Translations under genes and position numbers: made by a program
Notes under the pieces: model-generated
Database searches by the model: none
The model's input: only the letters and a program-made list of their open reading frames with translations
Told to the model about the DNA's origin: nothing
Assembly: GCF_003651225.1 (NCBI RefSeq)
Contig: NZ_RCDB01000001.1
Span: 930,001 to 994,000, forward strand
Direction of reading: 5' to 3'
From: Microbacterium telephonicum
Lineage (GTDB): Bacteria; Actinomycetota; Actinomycetes; Actinomycetales; Microbacteriaceae
DNA: 64,000 bases
Shown: piece after piece, positions 1 through 7,923 of the stretch
Numbering within the stretch: the first letter of the stretch is position 1
Layout of the letters: each line of letters opens with the position of its first letter

Positions 1-22
1 CGCCGTCGCGCGGGACGCCTGA
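1..22 (+). CDS. 3' tail of an upstream gene (partial)
   Basis: Only the last six codons and a TGA stop (frame 2,5,8...) are inside the window. The TGA shares one base with the ATG of the next gene (TGATG), the usual sign of translational coupling, so this is probably the end of a gene co-transcribed with the dehydrogenase. Nothing can be said about its product; the short reading could also be chance. Confidence 0.35.
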
Positions 23-1155
23 TGACCGCGACGACCGCCCTGCGGCCCGGCGCCTACCGCTACCGGTTCGCCCCCGACGCGGCGACGGCCATGGTGTGGA
101 TGGGACCGGGCCGCCCGTTCGAGGCGGTCGCCGTGCTCGACATCGACTTCGGCCCCCGCGACGTGCTCGTCGAGGTGGAGCTCGCGACCGTGTGCGGCTC
201 CGACGTGCACACCATCGACGCGCGCCGGCCCTCCCCCCACCCATCGGTGCTCGGCCACGAGTACGTGGGACGCGTCGTCGGCGCCGGTGTCGACGCGCGG
301 TACGCCGACGGCACCCGGGTGCAGCTGCGCGACCGCGTCGTGTGGTCGGTGACCGTCTCGTGCGGCCTCTGCCCGACCTGCCGGCGCGGCATCCCGCAGA
401 AGTGCGCCGAGCTGCGCAAGTACGGGCACGAGCGCTTCGACGGCGAGTGGCCGCTGTCGGGCGGGTTCGCCAGCCACGTGCATCTGCGCGAGGGCACCGC
501 CATCGTCAAGGTGCCCGAGCACGTCGCCGCCGAGGCGCTCGCGCCCGTCGCGTGCGGCGTCGCCACGGCGGCCGCCGCCGTTGCCGCAGCCGAGCAGCTG
601 CACGACCTCGACGACGCCACCGTGCTCGTCTCGGGTGCGGGACTGATCGGACTGGCGGCCGCGGCGATCGCCTCCGGCGCCGGAGCCCGCGTCGTCGTCG
701 TCGACCCGGTCGCGGAGCGCCGGGAGCTCGCGCTGCGCTTCGGGGCGGCCGAGACCGTCGACCCCGGTCGCGGCGCGGCGGCGCGCACCGTCGCCGCCGC
801 CTGCGACGGTGGCGCCCCGGATGTCGTGATCGAGGCCTCCGGCTCGCGTCGCGGCGTCGAGCTGGCCCTCGCCGCGCCCGCCGTCGGCGGCACCGCCGTG
901 CTCGTCGGCAGCGTCTTCCCCGACGACCCGGTGGGTCTCGACCCGGAGCGGGTCGTGCGCGGACTGCTCATGATCCGCGGCGTCCACAACTACACCGCCG
1001 CCGACCTCGCACGGGCGGTGCGCTTCGTGACGGCATCCGAGCGGCGGATGCCGTGGGCAGAGCTCGTGGGCGCCACGGTGCCGCTGGCCGACCTGCCGCG
1101 CGCGGTGGCTCTCGCTCAGACCGGACGTCACGTGCGAGTGGGCGTCCGGCCCTGA
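22..1155 (+). CDS. zinc-binding alcohol dehydrogenase, phosphonate-catabolism-associated type
   Basis: Medium-chain NAD(P)-dependent, zinc-binding alcohol dehydrogenase of 377 aa. The catalytic zinc site is seen in VCGSDVHT and LGHEYVG. A structural-zinc cysteine lobe follows (CGLCPTC then KC, about residues 113-127). A Rossmann segment VSGAGLIGLAAAA lies near residue 205. The long lobe with a GHERFDG-like stretch and GGFASHVHL matches the subfamily annotated as putative phosphonate catabolism associated alcohol dehydrogenase; I recognise this from memory, not from a search. The ATG overlaps the stop of an upstream gene, so it is the last gene of an operon that begins outside the window. The substrate is unknown. 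Class confidence is high, phosphonate link moderate. Confidence 0.85.
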   Translation: MTATTALRPGAYRYRFAPDAATAMVWMGPGRPFEAVAVLDIDFGPRDVLVEVELATVCGSDVHTIDARRPSPHPSVLGHEYVGRVVGAGVDARYADGTRVQLRDRVVWSVTVSCGLCPTCRRGIPQKCAELRKYGHERFDGEWPLSGGFASHVHLREGTAIVKVPEHVAAEALAPVACGVATAAAAVAAAEQLHDLDDATVLVSGAGLIGLAAAAIASGAGARVVVVDPVAERRELALRFGAAETVDPGRGAAARTVAAACDGGAPDVVIEASGSRRGVELALAAPAVGGTAVLVGSVFPDDPVGLDPERVVRGLLMIRGVHNYTAADLARAVRFVTASERRMPWAELVGATVPLADLPRAVALAQTGRHVRVGVRP

Positions 1156-1189
1156 GCCGCGGGCGCCGAGCGGGCGCCGCGTTGCGCAC

Positions 1190-1275
1190 TTCTCAGGACG
1201 GATCGCGCCCGCCGTCGCCCACGGCACCGGGAACGCGCGGGCGGACGCGGCGCGGCGTCCCATCCATCCTGAGAA
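1190..1275. repeat. 86-bp palindromic element, copy 1
   Basis: The element is bounded by TTCTCAGGA (1190-1198) and its exact reverse complement TCCTGAGAA (1267-1275). A second copy with the same bounds and exactly the same 86-bp span lies at 14268-14353 in the opposite orientation. The ends are conserved and the middle has diverged. It fills the gap between the dehydrogenase and the aminopeptidase gene, both on the plus strand. It resembles a REP- or MITE-like non-autonomous element; a bidirectional terminator is the alternative. Confidence 0.7.
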
Positions 1276-1294
1276 ACGCACACGCCGACGCGCC

Positions 1295-1306
1295 TACGAT
1301 CGAACG
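1295..1306 (+). promoter_or_regulatory. leaderless promoter -10 box of the aminopeptidase gene
   Basis: TACGAT (1295-1300) stands six bases before the GTG start at 1307, and there is no Shine-Dalgarno sequence. This spacing puts transcription start at or next to the start codon, as in leaderless actinobacterial mRNAs. Confidence 0.55.
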
Positions 1307-2593
1307 GTGACCGACGCCCTCTCGCACGCCGCCGACCTCGCCGACTTCGTCGCCGCCTCGCCCTCGAGCTTCCACGCCGCCGCCGAGGTGGCCGCCCGCC
1401 TCGCGGATGCCGGCTTCACCGCCCTCGACGAGCGCGACGCGTGGCCCTCCGCGCCGGGGTCGAAGCACCTCGTCGTTCGCGACGGGGCCGTCATCGCCTG
1501 GATCGTCCCCGCCGCCGCAGGCCCCGACACCCCGGTCCGGGTGTTCGGCGCGCACAGCGACTCGCCGGCCTTCAAGCTCAAGCCCAAGCCCACGACGGGG
1601 CGGCTGGGCTGGCTGCAGGCGGGCGTGGAGGTCTACGGCGGGCCCCTGCTGAACTCGTGGCTCGACCGCGAACTGCGCCTCGCCGGCCGCCTCGCCCTCG
1701 ACGACGGGTCGACCGTGCTCGCGTCGACAGGGCCCCTGCTGCGCCTGCCGCAGCTCGCGATCCACCTCGACCGCGACGCCAACAACGGGCTCGCCCTCGA
1801 CAAGCAGCGTCAGACGCAGCCGGTATGGGGGCTGGGGGAGGAGGACTCCGCCGACCTGCTCGCCGAGCTCGCCGGTGCCGCCGGCGTCGACGCGACCCGC
1901 ATCCGGGGCTACGACATCGTCACCGCCGACGCCGCGCGCGGCACCGTGTTCGGCCGCGACGACGTGTTCTTCGCCTCGGGCCGTCTCGACGACCTCGCCT
2001 CGGTGCACGCCGGCGTCGTCGCGCTCGCGGCCGCGGCCGACGGCTTCGACGCCGACCACATCGCGATGCTCGCCGTGTTCGACCACGAGGAGGTCGGCTC
2101 CGGCACTCGGTCGGGCGCCGCGGGGCCGTTCCTGTCCGACGTGCTCGAGCGCGTGTGGAGCGGCCTCGGCGCCGACCGGGCCCAGCAGTTGCGGGCGTTG
2201 GCGGACTCGTGGTGCGTCTCGAGCGACGTCGGCCACGCCGTGCACCCCAACTACGCCGAGAAGCACGACCCCGTCGTGAAGCCGCGCCTGGGCTCCGGAC
2301 CGATCCTGAAGATCAACGCGAACCAGCGGTACGCGACGGATGCCGTCGGCGCCGCGGCCTGGAACGCGTGGTGCGCGCAGGCCGGCGTCTTCTCGCAGGA
2401 GTTCGTGTCGAACAACGCGGTGCCCTGCGGGTCGACGATCGGGCCGATCACGGCGACGAGGCTCGGCATCCGCACGGTCGACGTCGGCATCCCGATCCTG
2501 TCGATGCACTCTGCGCGCGAGCTCGCCGGGGTGAGCGACCTGCACGACCTGTCCCGCGTCGCCGGCGCCTTCTTCACGGCGCCTTCCCACTGA
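1307..2593 (+). CDS. apeB: M18 family aminopeptidase
   Basis: Metallo-aminopeptidase of 428 aa, the usual length for family M18 (aspartyl aminopeptidase / ApeB group), expected in the cytoplasm and releasing N-terminal residues from peptides. Visible metal-site and core motifs in order: GAHSDSPAFKLKPKP (about residue 82), LDDLASV, FDHEEVGS (about 262), SSDVGHAVHPNYAEKHDP (about 305) and ILSMHSARELAGVSD near the C-terminus. These are the M18 signatures. GTG start chosen because a TACGAT box lies six bases upstream and the family N-terminus aligns there. It stands alone between a palindromic repeat and the exporter leader. Confidence 0.92.
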   Translation: MTDALSHAADLADFVAASPSSFHAAAEVAARLADAGFTALDERDAWPSAPGSKHLVVRDGAVIAWIVPAAAGPDTPVRVFGAHSDSPAFKLKPKPTTGRLGWLQAGVEVYGGPLLNSWLDRELRLAGRLALDDGSTVLASTGPLLRLPQLAIHLDRDANNGLALDKQRQTQPVWGLGEEDSADLLAELAGAAGVDATRIRGYDIVTADAARGTVFGRDDVFFASGRLDDLASVHAGVVALAAAADGFDADHIAMLAVFDHEEVGSGTRSGAAGPFLSDVLERVWSGLGADRAQQLRALADSWCVSSDVGHAVHPNYAEKHDPVVKPRLGSGPILKINANQRYATDAVGAAAWNAWCAQAGVFSQEFVSNNAVPCGSTIGPITATRLGIRTVDVGIPILSMHSARELAGVSDLHDLSRVAGAFFTAPSH

Positions 2594-2643
2594 CGCCGTC
2601 CCACTGACACCGCGCCCGGCACCGCGCCGTTCCACTGACGCCG
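2587..2643. repeat. short interrupted repeat CCACTGACGCCG x3
   Basis: The 12-mer CCACTGACGCCG occurs at 2587-2598 and 2632-2643, with a one-base variant at 2601-2612. The first copy contains the aminopeptidase stop codon. It looks like a local duplication at the gene end; no function is evident. Confidence 0.5.
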
Positions 2644-2671
2644 CGCCCAGGCGTCGCGCAGGTGACGCGCG

Positions 2672-2677
2672 TACACT
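2672..2677 (+). promoter_or_regulatory. -10 box for the exporter transcript
   Basis: TACACT at 2672-2677, followed eight bases later by GTG at 2686, which opens a short ORF ending on the exporter start codon. It is the best candidate promoter in the 184-bp gap; no clear -35 element is seen. Confidence 0.45.
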
Positions 2678-2685
2678 GAAGGGCT

Positions 2686-2781
2686 GTGCCCGCGCGAGCG
2701 GGCGCGCGAAGTGCAACTACCTGCTCATCCGGAGCAAGGCGGCACGTGCGAACGAGCCGACTGTTCCGGAGGAGCCCATGA
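2686..2781 (+). CDS. candidate 31-codon leader ORF coupled to the MFS exporter
   Basis: A GTG-initiated ORF of 31 codons begins eight bases after TACACT and ends with a TGA that overlaps the exporter ATG (ATGA at 2778-2781). It contains eight arginine codons written CGA, CGG or AGG, of which CGA and AGG are rare in this genome. Within it, CTCATCCGG (2724-2732) can pair with CCGGAGGAG (2766-2774), which includes the exporter Shine-Dalgarno sequence. This is the layout of a translational attenuator, but the ORF has no homologue I know and could be fortuitous. Confidence 0.35.
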   Translation: MPARAGARSATTCSSGARRHVRTSRLFRRSP

Positions 2782-3998
2782 CATCCGATTCGCTGATCCG
2801 CACGACCGGCTGGGCGTACTGGCCCATCGCCTTCCTGGCGCGGCTGCCGTTCGCGATGATGACGGTCGGCGTGCTGACGCTCGTCGCGAGCGTCACGGGC
2901 TCGATCTCCCTCGGCGGACTCACCTCCGCCGCGGTCGGCATCGGCGTCGTGGCCTCGGGTCCCGTCGTCGGCGACCTCGTCGACCGGTTCGGTCAGCGCC
3001 GTGTGCTCGTGCCGGTGGGGCTCGCCAACGGCGCGTTGCTGGCACTGTTCCCCTTCGTCGTGATGGCGGGCTTCGGCGCCGACCTCATCCTCCCGACGGC
3101 GCTGCTGATCGGCCTGACCGCGCCGCAGGCCGCGGCCATGAGCCGCAGCCGGCTGATGTCCCTCATCCAGGCGCGGATCGCCCCCGACGGCCGCGCGCGC
3201 ACCTTCTCGCGGGTCATGTCATACGAGTCCGCGGCCGACGAGACCGCGTTCGTGATCGGCCCGTTCCTGGTCGGCATCTTCGCCGCCCTCCTCTCACCGT
3301 GGGCGCCCATCGCGATCGCCGCGGCGCTGAGCTTCGCTTTCGTCACCTGGTTCGCGGTGCACCCGACTGCGTCGGCCGCGGCGACGACCGCGGATGCCGG
3401 CTCCCGGGCACCGTTCCGCGCCGTGCTGTCGGGGCCGGTGATGGTGCTCGTGGCGGCCACGTTCGGCGTCGGGCTGTTCTTCGGCGCGACCCTCACCTCG
3501 CTCACCGCGTTCGCGCAGGCCGCCGGCGACGGACTCGAGGCGGGTCTGCTCTACGGGCTCATGGGCATCGGATCTGCCGCCCTCGCCCTCGCCGTCGCCG
3601 CGCTTCCCGAGCGGTTCTCACTGCGCGCGCGCTGGCTCGTGTTCGCCGCCGTGCTGCTGCTGGGCGCCGCGGGCTACGCCGCCGCGACGTCGGTCGGCTG
3701 GGTGACGGTGTGGCTGCTGCTCATGGGGCTCGGCGTCGGGCCCACCCTCGTGACGCTGTTCAGCCTCGCCGGCCGACGCGCACCGGCGGGACGGGCGGCG
3801 ACGACCATGACGCTGCTCGGGTCGGCCCTCACCCTCGCGCAGGCGCTGTCGTCGGCGATCACCGGCTGGATCGCCGAAGACGTCTCGCTGTCGTTCGCGA
3901 TGGGGCTCCCCGCCCTCGCGGCGCTGCTGGTCGTCGTGCTCGGCGGGGCCAACGCGCTCGGCGAACGCCGCACCGCGGGCGCCCTCGCGACCGCCTGA
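2778..3998 (+). CDS. MFS family transporter
   Basis: Integral membrane protein of 406 aa with about twelve hydrophobic segments, the size and layout of a 12-TM major facilitator transporter, probably a drug/proton antiporter. The motif-A region between TM2 and TM3 reads GDLVDRFGQRRVLVP. A second related loop (SLAGRRAPAGRAATTM) lies near residue 333. RBS GGAGGAG is centred seven bases before ATG, inside a possible hairpin formed with the leader. Substrate unknown. Its neighbours are unrelated, so it is a single-gene unit with its own leader. Confidence 0.85.
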   Translation: MTSDSLIRTTGWAYWPIAFLARLPFAMMTVGVLTLVASVTGSISLGGLTSAAVGIGVVASGPVVGDLVDRFGQRRVLVPVGLANGALLALFPFVVMAGFGADLILPTALLIGLTAPQAAAMSRSRLMSLIQARIAPDGRARTFSRVMSYESAADETAFVIGPFLVGIFAALLSPWAPIAIAAALSFAFVTWFAVHPTASAAATTADAGSRAPFRAVLSGPVMVLVAATFGVGLFFGATLTSLTAFAQAAGDGLEAGLLYGLMGIGSAALALAVAALPERFSLRARWLVFAAVLLLGAAGYAAATSVGWVTVWLLLMGLGVGPTLVTLFSLAGRRAPAGRAATTMTLLGSALTLAQALSSAITGWIAEDVSLSFAMGLPALAALLVVVLGGANALGERRTAGALATA

Positions 3999-4080
3999 TC
4001 CCGGACCGCCCGGCGGACGGGCATGGTCGCCGGCGCACGCCGGAGCGGCGGGCGCCGCATCCGCGTGCCGCGTCGACCGA

Positions 4081-4386
4081 TCAGAAGACGAACAGCTGAC
4101 CGAGGATCATGACGGCGAGGAAGAACACGCCGACGATCACGGCGATCACGGCGAGCGTGTTGCGCGACATCTTCGCCACGCCCCAGCCGATGAGCAGCGG
4201 CGTCGCGAGCAGTCCGAGCGCGACGATCCACCAGAACGTCACGTAGCCGCCGGTCGTGGCCTCCTCGAGGCGGCCGCCGAACAGCTGCTGCGAGAGCGGG
4301 TGCGTCGCGAAGCGCACGGCCGCCGAGATCGGCACGGCCACGAACGCGAACACGATGCGCCCCCGCCGCCGTCCGCGCGGTGGCAC
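4081..4386 (-). CDS. small membrane protein, unknown
   Basis: Short protein of about 101 aa with a basic N-terminus (PPRGRRRGR) and three likely membrane helices: FAFVAVPISAAV, TFWWIVALGLLATPLLIGWG and TLAVIAVIVGVFFLAVMILG. The reading frame is open further upstream, but that part lies over the divergent nuclease gene, so the start is placed at GTG 4386; a second GTG about 30 bases further in, preceded by GGCGGGG, is possible. It is divergent from the nuclease gene with about 27 bp between starts. I do not recognise the family. Hydrophobicity and phase support a real gene. Confidence 0.6.
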   Translation of the reverse strand: MPPRGRRRGRIVFAFVAVPISAAVRFATHPLSQQLFGGRLEEATTGGYVTFWWIVALGLLATPLLIGWGVAKMSRNTLAVIAVIVGVFFLAVMILGQLFVF

Positions 4387-4413
4387 ACTGGAACATCCGG
4401 AGGGGGTGATCGC

Positions 4414-4923
4414 GTGGTGCAGGTACAGGTCGGCGGGATCGCGCTCGACGCCGCCGGAGAGCACGTCATCCTGCTGCGCCCCGTCGATGTATTCCCCGGT
4501 CAGGGTCGGGTGCTGCCGATCTGGATCGGTGCACAGGAGGCCACCTCGATCCTCATCGCCGTCGAGGGCGCGGCAGCCCCCCGTCCCCTCGCGCACGACC
4601 TCATGCGCACCATGCTCACGACGCTCGGGGCCACCGTCGAGCGCGTCGAGGTGACCCGCATCGAGGACGGCACGTTCTACGCCGAGGTCTCACTGCGCGG
4701 CACGGACGGCGCGGTGCAGCGCATCGACGCGCGTCCCTCGGATGCCGTCGCGCTCGCGTCCCGCACGGCGGCGCCGATCTTCGTCGCCGACGAGGTGCTG
4801 GCCACCGCCGGCATCGTCGACGTCATCGGCGACGACGTCGAGCCGCCGGAGTCGCTCGAGCGCGGCGTGGAGGAGTTCAAGCGGTTCCTCGACGAGATCG
4901 ACCCCGAGGACTTCAAAGGCTGA
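4414..4923 (+). CDS. bifunctional nuclease family protein (DUF151)
   Basis: Cytoplasmic protein of 169 aa matching the DUF151 / bifunctional nuclease domain over nearly its whole length: LPIWIGAQEATSI near residue 35, LMRTMLTTLGATVERVEV, then DARPSDAVALASRTAAPIFV near residue 112 and an acidic C-terminal tail ending EEFKRFLDEIDPEDFKG. Family members have been reported with DNase and RNase activity; the physiological role in actinobacteria is not settled. GTG 4414 is chosen because GGAGGGGG (4399-4406) is well placed and the residues before it do not fit the family. It may precede the NUDIX gene functionally, but that gene has its own leaderless promoter. Confidence 0.85.
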   Translation: MVQVQVGGIALDAAGEHVILLRPVDVFPGQGRVLPIWIGAQEATSILIAVEGAAAPRPLAHDLMRTMLTTLGATVERVEVTRIEDGTFYAEVSLRGTDGAVQRIDARPSDAVALASRTAAPIFVADEVLATAGIVDVIGDDVEPPESLERGVEEFKRFLDEIDPEDFKG

Positions 4924-4947
4924 CGGCCGCGCGCCCCGGGCCGGGCG

Positions 4948-4959
4948 TAGCCTGAACGG
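4948..4959 (+). promoter_or_regulatory. leaderless promoter -10 box of the NUDIX gene
   Basis: TAGCCT (4948-4953) with a six-base spacer to the ATG at 4960. No Shine-Dalgarno sequence is present. Confidence 0.5.
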
Positions 4960-5649
4960 ATGAGCCGAACCGCGACCGAGAGCGCCCGTGCGCAACTGGC
5001 CGCCCTGGCGACGGCGCCCGACGGTGCCCCCGGCGCCGCACCGGAGGACGGTGCGCGTCCGGCCGCCGTGCTGATCCTCTTCGGCGTGCTCGACGGCCTC
5101 CCGAGCGGCCACGACGCCCAGGCGCAGGCCGTCTCGCGCGACCTCGACGTGCTGCTGCTGGCCCGCGCGACGACCCTCCGCTCGCACCCCGGGCAGGTCG
5201 CCTTCCCCGGCGGCCGGGTCGACCCGGGGGATGCGGACATCGTCGCCGCGGCCCTCCGCGAGGCACACGAGGAGACCGGGCTCGACCCCGCCGGCGTCGA
5301 GGTGCTGGGGATCCTCGACCCGATCCTGCTCGACTACTCGCAGCACCTCGTCACTCCCGTGCTCGGGTGGTGGCGGCATCCGACCCCCGTCGCGGTCGTC
5401 GACGAGGCCGAGTCGGCCGACGTGTTCCGCGCTCCCGTCGCCGACCTCCTCGCCCCCGACAACCGCGGCGTCACCGTCATCCGCCGCGACGGGCAGGAGT
5501 GGCGTGGGCCGGCATTCCTCGTGCGGCATGCGACGGGCGAGCACCTCGTGTGGGGCTTCACCGGGATGATCCTCGACGGCCTGTTCGACCGGCTCGGCTG
5601 GACCGAGCCCTGGGACCGCACCCGCGAGATCCCCCTCCCGCCCCTCTGA
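4960..5649 (+). CDS. NUDIX hydrolase, CoA pyrophosphatase-like
   Basis: NUDIX pyrophosphohydrolase of 229 aa. The NUDIX box is complete: GGRVDPGDADIVAAALREA followed directly by HEETGLD (about residues 85-110). It is preceded by RSHPGQVAFPGG, the element typical of the CoA/acyl-CoA pyrophosphatase (NudL) branch. About 65 residues lie N-terminal to the domain. Expected reaction: hydrolysis of CoA-type or nucleotide diphosphates in the cytoplasm with Mg2+. The exact substrate cannot be read from sequence. Its gene converges on the unknown membrane protein gene downstream. Confidence 0.85.
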   Translation: MSRTATESARAQLAALATAPDGAPGAAPEDGARPAAVLILFGVLDGLPSGHDAQAQAVSRDLDVLLLARATTLRSHPGQVAFPGGRVDPGDADIVAAALREAHEETGLDPAGVEVLGILDPILLDYSQHLVTPVLGWWRHPTPVAVVDEAESADVFRAPVADLLAPDNRGVTVIRRDGQEWRGPAFLVRHATGEHLVWGFTGMILDGLFDRLGWTEPWDRTREIPLPPL

Positions 5650-5674
5650 CCCACCGGGCCGCGGCGCCGCAGCC

Positions 5675-5688
5675 CTCTCACGTGAGAG
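5675..5688. other. 14-bp perfect palindrome between convergent genes
   Basis: CTCTCACGTGAGAG is a perfect palindrome 25 bases after the NUDIX stop. It could form a 5-bp stem with an ACGT loop as a weak terminator, or be a protein-binding site. There is no U-run. Confidence 0.35.
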
Positions 5689-5777
5689 AACAGCGGGGCG
5701 CCGAGAGCACGGTCGGCACACGTTCCCTCGGCGCCGGACTGTACCCTCACGGGGAGGGGGCGGCTATGCGGATGCGG

Positions 5778-6671
5778 CTACGCGGATGCGGCAGCGCGGC
5801 GGCGCCGGGCCAGCAGGGCGCGGATGCCGAGGCCCACGGCGGCCGTCACGAGGGTCGCGATGATCGGACGCAGCGCCAGCTCGGGGGTGAGGAGGGCCAG
5901 CAGGAACACGTTCCACCCGTAGTCCAGCATCTCGGCGGGCATCGTCGCGTAGACCCGGGTGCCGAGAGCGCTGCCGATTCCGGTCATCGCAGCGGGGGCG
6001 ACCCAGACGATGAGGAGCGCGCCGACGGCCGCGACGATCCGCCCGGGGGTGTGCAGCCCCGCCCACGCGATCGCGGCGCCGGTGAGCACCGGGGCGACCC
6101 ACTGCACGAGCGTCAGCAGGAACGGGTAGCCGTCGGGCACCGAGCCGAAGGGGACGATGAGCGCCGCGACCCACGACCCCAGGGCGACGGCACCCGCGGT
6201 GAAGCCGATGACGGCGCCGGCGCGGGGTGCGCGCGCGATGAGGACGGTCGCGAGCGCACCGAGCAGTACCGTGACGAGTGCGCCGCCGGTGAGTCCCGCC
6301 AGGTAGACGATGGCCGCCGTCTCGTCGGGGAGGAGCGTGGAGAGCACGAGGGCCGTCTGCACCACCGCGAGCAGCTGCACGAGCACGACACCGGCCGCGA
6401 GCGTGGTCGTCCCGAACCGCGCCGTCCGCGCCCCGAGCAGCCGTCCCGCGAGACCCGCGGCCGCCGACCCGACCATCAGCAGCGCGAAGATGAGCGAGAC
6501 CGCGTACTGACTGAACGGCAGCAGCACGACCGGCACGGCCGACGGGATCTCCGACCAGAAGTTCTGCAGCGGCAGCCGGGCGCCCGTGATCAGCCACGGC
6601 AGCAGCGCCGCGACGGCCGCGAGGGCGCCGACGCCGAACAGCAGCCAGCGCGACTGCGGTGCGGCGCTCAT
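5778..6671 (-). CDS. multi-pass membrane protein, unknown
   Basis: Protein of 297 aa made almost wholly of hydrophobic helices (about seven to nine), starting with WLLFGVGALAAVAALLPWL. One longer polar stretch (TGARLPLQNFWSEIPSAVP) follows the first helix, and the C-terminus is basic (LARRRRAAASA). No catalytic motif or transporter signature is visible. Its start overlaps the stop of the ATP-grasp gene by 4 bp (ATGA at 6668-6671), so the two are translated as a pair. I cannot name the family. Confidence 0.75.
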   Translation of the reverse strand: MSAAPQSRWLLFGVGALAAVAALLPWLITGARLPLQNFWSEIPSAVPVVLLPFSQYAVSLIFALLMVGSAAAGLAGRLLGARTARFGTTTLAAGVVLVQLLAVVQTALVLSTLLPDETAAIVYLAGLTGGALVTVLLGALATVLIARAPRAGAVIGFTAGAVALGSWVAALIVPFGSVPDGYPFLLTLVQWVAPVLTGAAIAWAGLHTPGRIVAAVGALLIVWVAPAAMTGIGSALGTRVYATMPAEMLDYGWNVFLLALLTPELALRPIIATLVTAAVGLGIRALLARRRRAAASA

Positions 6672-7588
6672 CGCGTCACCTCGGCCGCCGCGCGCAGCAC
6701 GGCATCCGCCACCGCGTCGACCGCGTGGGGCGCGACGTGCAGGTTGAGGGCGGGCTCGATGAGCTCGACTTCGACGACGACGAGTCCATGCGCGGCCGAG
6801 TCGACGGTGTCGACGCGCGCGTACAGGGGGATCCGCTCACCGGTGACGTCGGCGACCGCGCGCAGCACGTCGTCGACGAACGACCGTTCGCGCGCCGTGA
6901 CCTCGACCGGCACCGGATTCTCCTGGTAGACGCCGCCGAGGAATCCGCCGCCGGAGCGCAGCAGCGCGCCCTTCGCGATCGCGTGGCTGACGTGGCCGTC
7001 GATCGCGTAGAGCGCCTTCTCGGCGCCCGCCGACAGCTCCGCGATCTCGGGCTGCACCATCGCGATGCCCCCGCGTGCGACGATGCGGTCGGCGAGGGCG
7101 GATGCCGCCGGGTCGGCGGCGTCGAACAGCCCGGTGTCGCGGGCTCCGGCCGACATCGCCGGTTTGACGACCACGCGGGTCGCCCCCTGCGCCGTCAGCG
7201 CCGCGATCGCCGCCCGGGCCTCGGTGCCGCCCGCGCAGTACGCGGTCGGGATCACCGGCACACCGGCCTGTGCGAGCTGCTGCAGGTAGCGCTTGTCGAG
7301 GTTCCAGCGCACGAGCGCCGGTGCGTTGCGCACCCGCGTCTCGGCCTCGGCGCGGTCGAGCCACGCCCGGAACTCGTCGAGGCGGTCGGGGTAGTCCCAC
7401 GGCGCGCGGATGACCAGCAGGTCGAAGGTCGCAAGGTCGACGGATGCGTCGTGCCAGATCACCGCCACGGCATCCGCGCCGCGGGCCCGCAGCGCCGCGA
7501 CGAGCGGCGCGGTGTCGTGGTCCGGATCCTCCGGGGGGTAGAAATCCGGGTCGGTGACGACGATTCCGATGCGCGCAGACACGGTCAC
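6668..7588 (-). CDS. ATP-grasp domain protein
   Basis: ATP-grasp ligase-like protein of 306 aa. The N-terminal part has a Rossmann-like pre-ATP-grasp segment (RIGIVVTDPDFYPPEDPD...) and LLVIRAPWDYPDRLDEF. The ATP-grasp core begins at NLDKRYLQQLAQAGVPVIPT, with lysine in TRVVVKPAMSAGARDTGLF and acidic metal-binding candidates near VVVEVELIEPALNL. The RAPWDY segment and overall layout recall the DcsG-type ATP-grasp enzymes of cycloserine and peptide biosynthesis, but the acceptor is unknown. GTG start at 7588, with a second GTG two codons in. It overlaps the downstream membrane-protein gene by 4 bp, suggesting a coupled function. Confidence 0.8.
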   Translation of the reverse strand: MTVSARIGIVVTDPDFYPPEDPDHDTAPLVAALRARGADAVAVIWHDASVDLATFDLLVIRAPWDYPDRLDEFRAWLDRAEAETRVRNAPALVRWNLDKRYLQQLAQAGVPVIPTAYCAGGTEARAAIAALTAQGATRVVVKPAMSAGARDTGLFDAADPAASALADRIVARGGIAMVQPEIAELSAGAEKALYAIDGHVSHAIAKGALLRSGGGFLGGVYQENPVPVEVTARERSFVDDVLRAVADVTGERIPLYARVDTVDSAAHGLVVVEVELIEPALNLHVAPHAVDAVADAVLRAAAEVTR

Positions 7589-7593
7589 CGAGC

Positions 7594-7863
7594 CTACTCG
7601 TCGCGTCTCGGCGTGCCGCCCGCCTCGCCCGCGCCGCCGCTCTCGTCCTCGTCGAGAAGGCGTCGCAGCTCGGCGGCCGACGCCTCCGAGCGCGCGAGGA
7701 GTTCGCGCAGTTGGGCGGCGCGTCCCGCATCCGCGCCGACCTGTTCCGCAGACACCGGCACGGCCGCATCCGGCCCGCGCTCGGTGCGCGGCGAGAGGAA
7801 GAAGTTCGCGAGGTAGCCGGTGAAGGTGCCGAAGATGCCCACGCCGCGTCGCTGGTCACCCAC
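7594..7863 (-). CDS. small hypothetical protein
   Basis: Protein of 89 aa. It carries a hydrophobic patch GIFGTFTGYLANFFLSP near the N-terminus and a polar, predicted helical C-terminal half rich in Ala, Glu and Arg (AAQLRELLARSEASAAELRR), a possible short coiled coil. Two GTG starts are open, at 7863 and 7842; the latter gives a protein beginning at VGIFG, which looks more natural, but neither has a clear RBS. It is just upstream of the ATP-grasp gene on the same strand with a 5-bp gap, so probably the first gene of that operon. Function unknown. Confidence 0.5.
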   Translation of the reverse strand: MGDQRRGVGIFGTFTGYLANFFLSPRTERGPDAAVPVSAEQVGADAGRAAQLRELLARSEASAAELRRLLDEDESGGAGEAGGTPRRDE

Positions 7864-7923
7864 GTGCGCTACCGCGTCGTGCCCTGACCCCCGCCCGCAT
7901 CCGCCCGCATCCGCCCGTGCGCC

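Noticed and set aside
5367..6929. A 520-codon plus-strand frame across the NUDIX end and the membrane protein gene
   Set aside because: It crosses two genes with clear motifs or hydrophobic pattern and has shadow-type composition.
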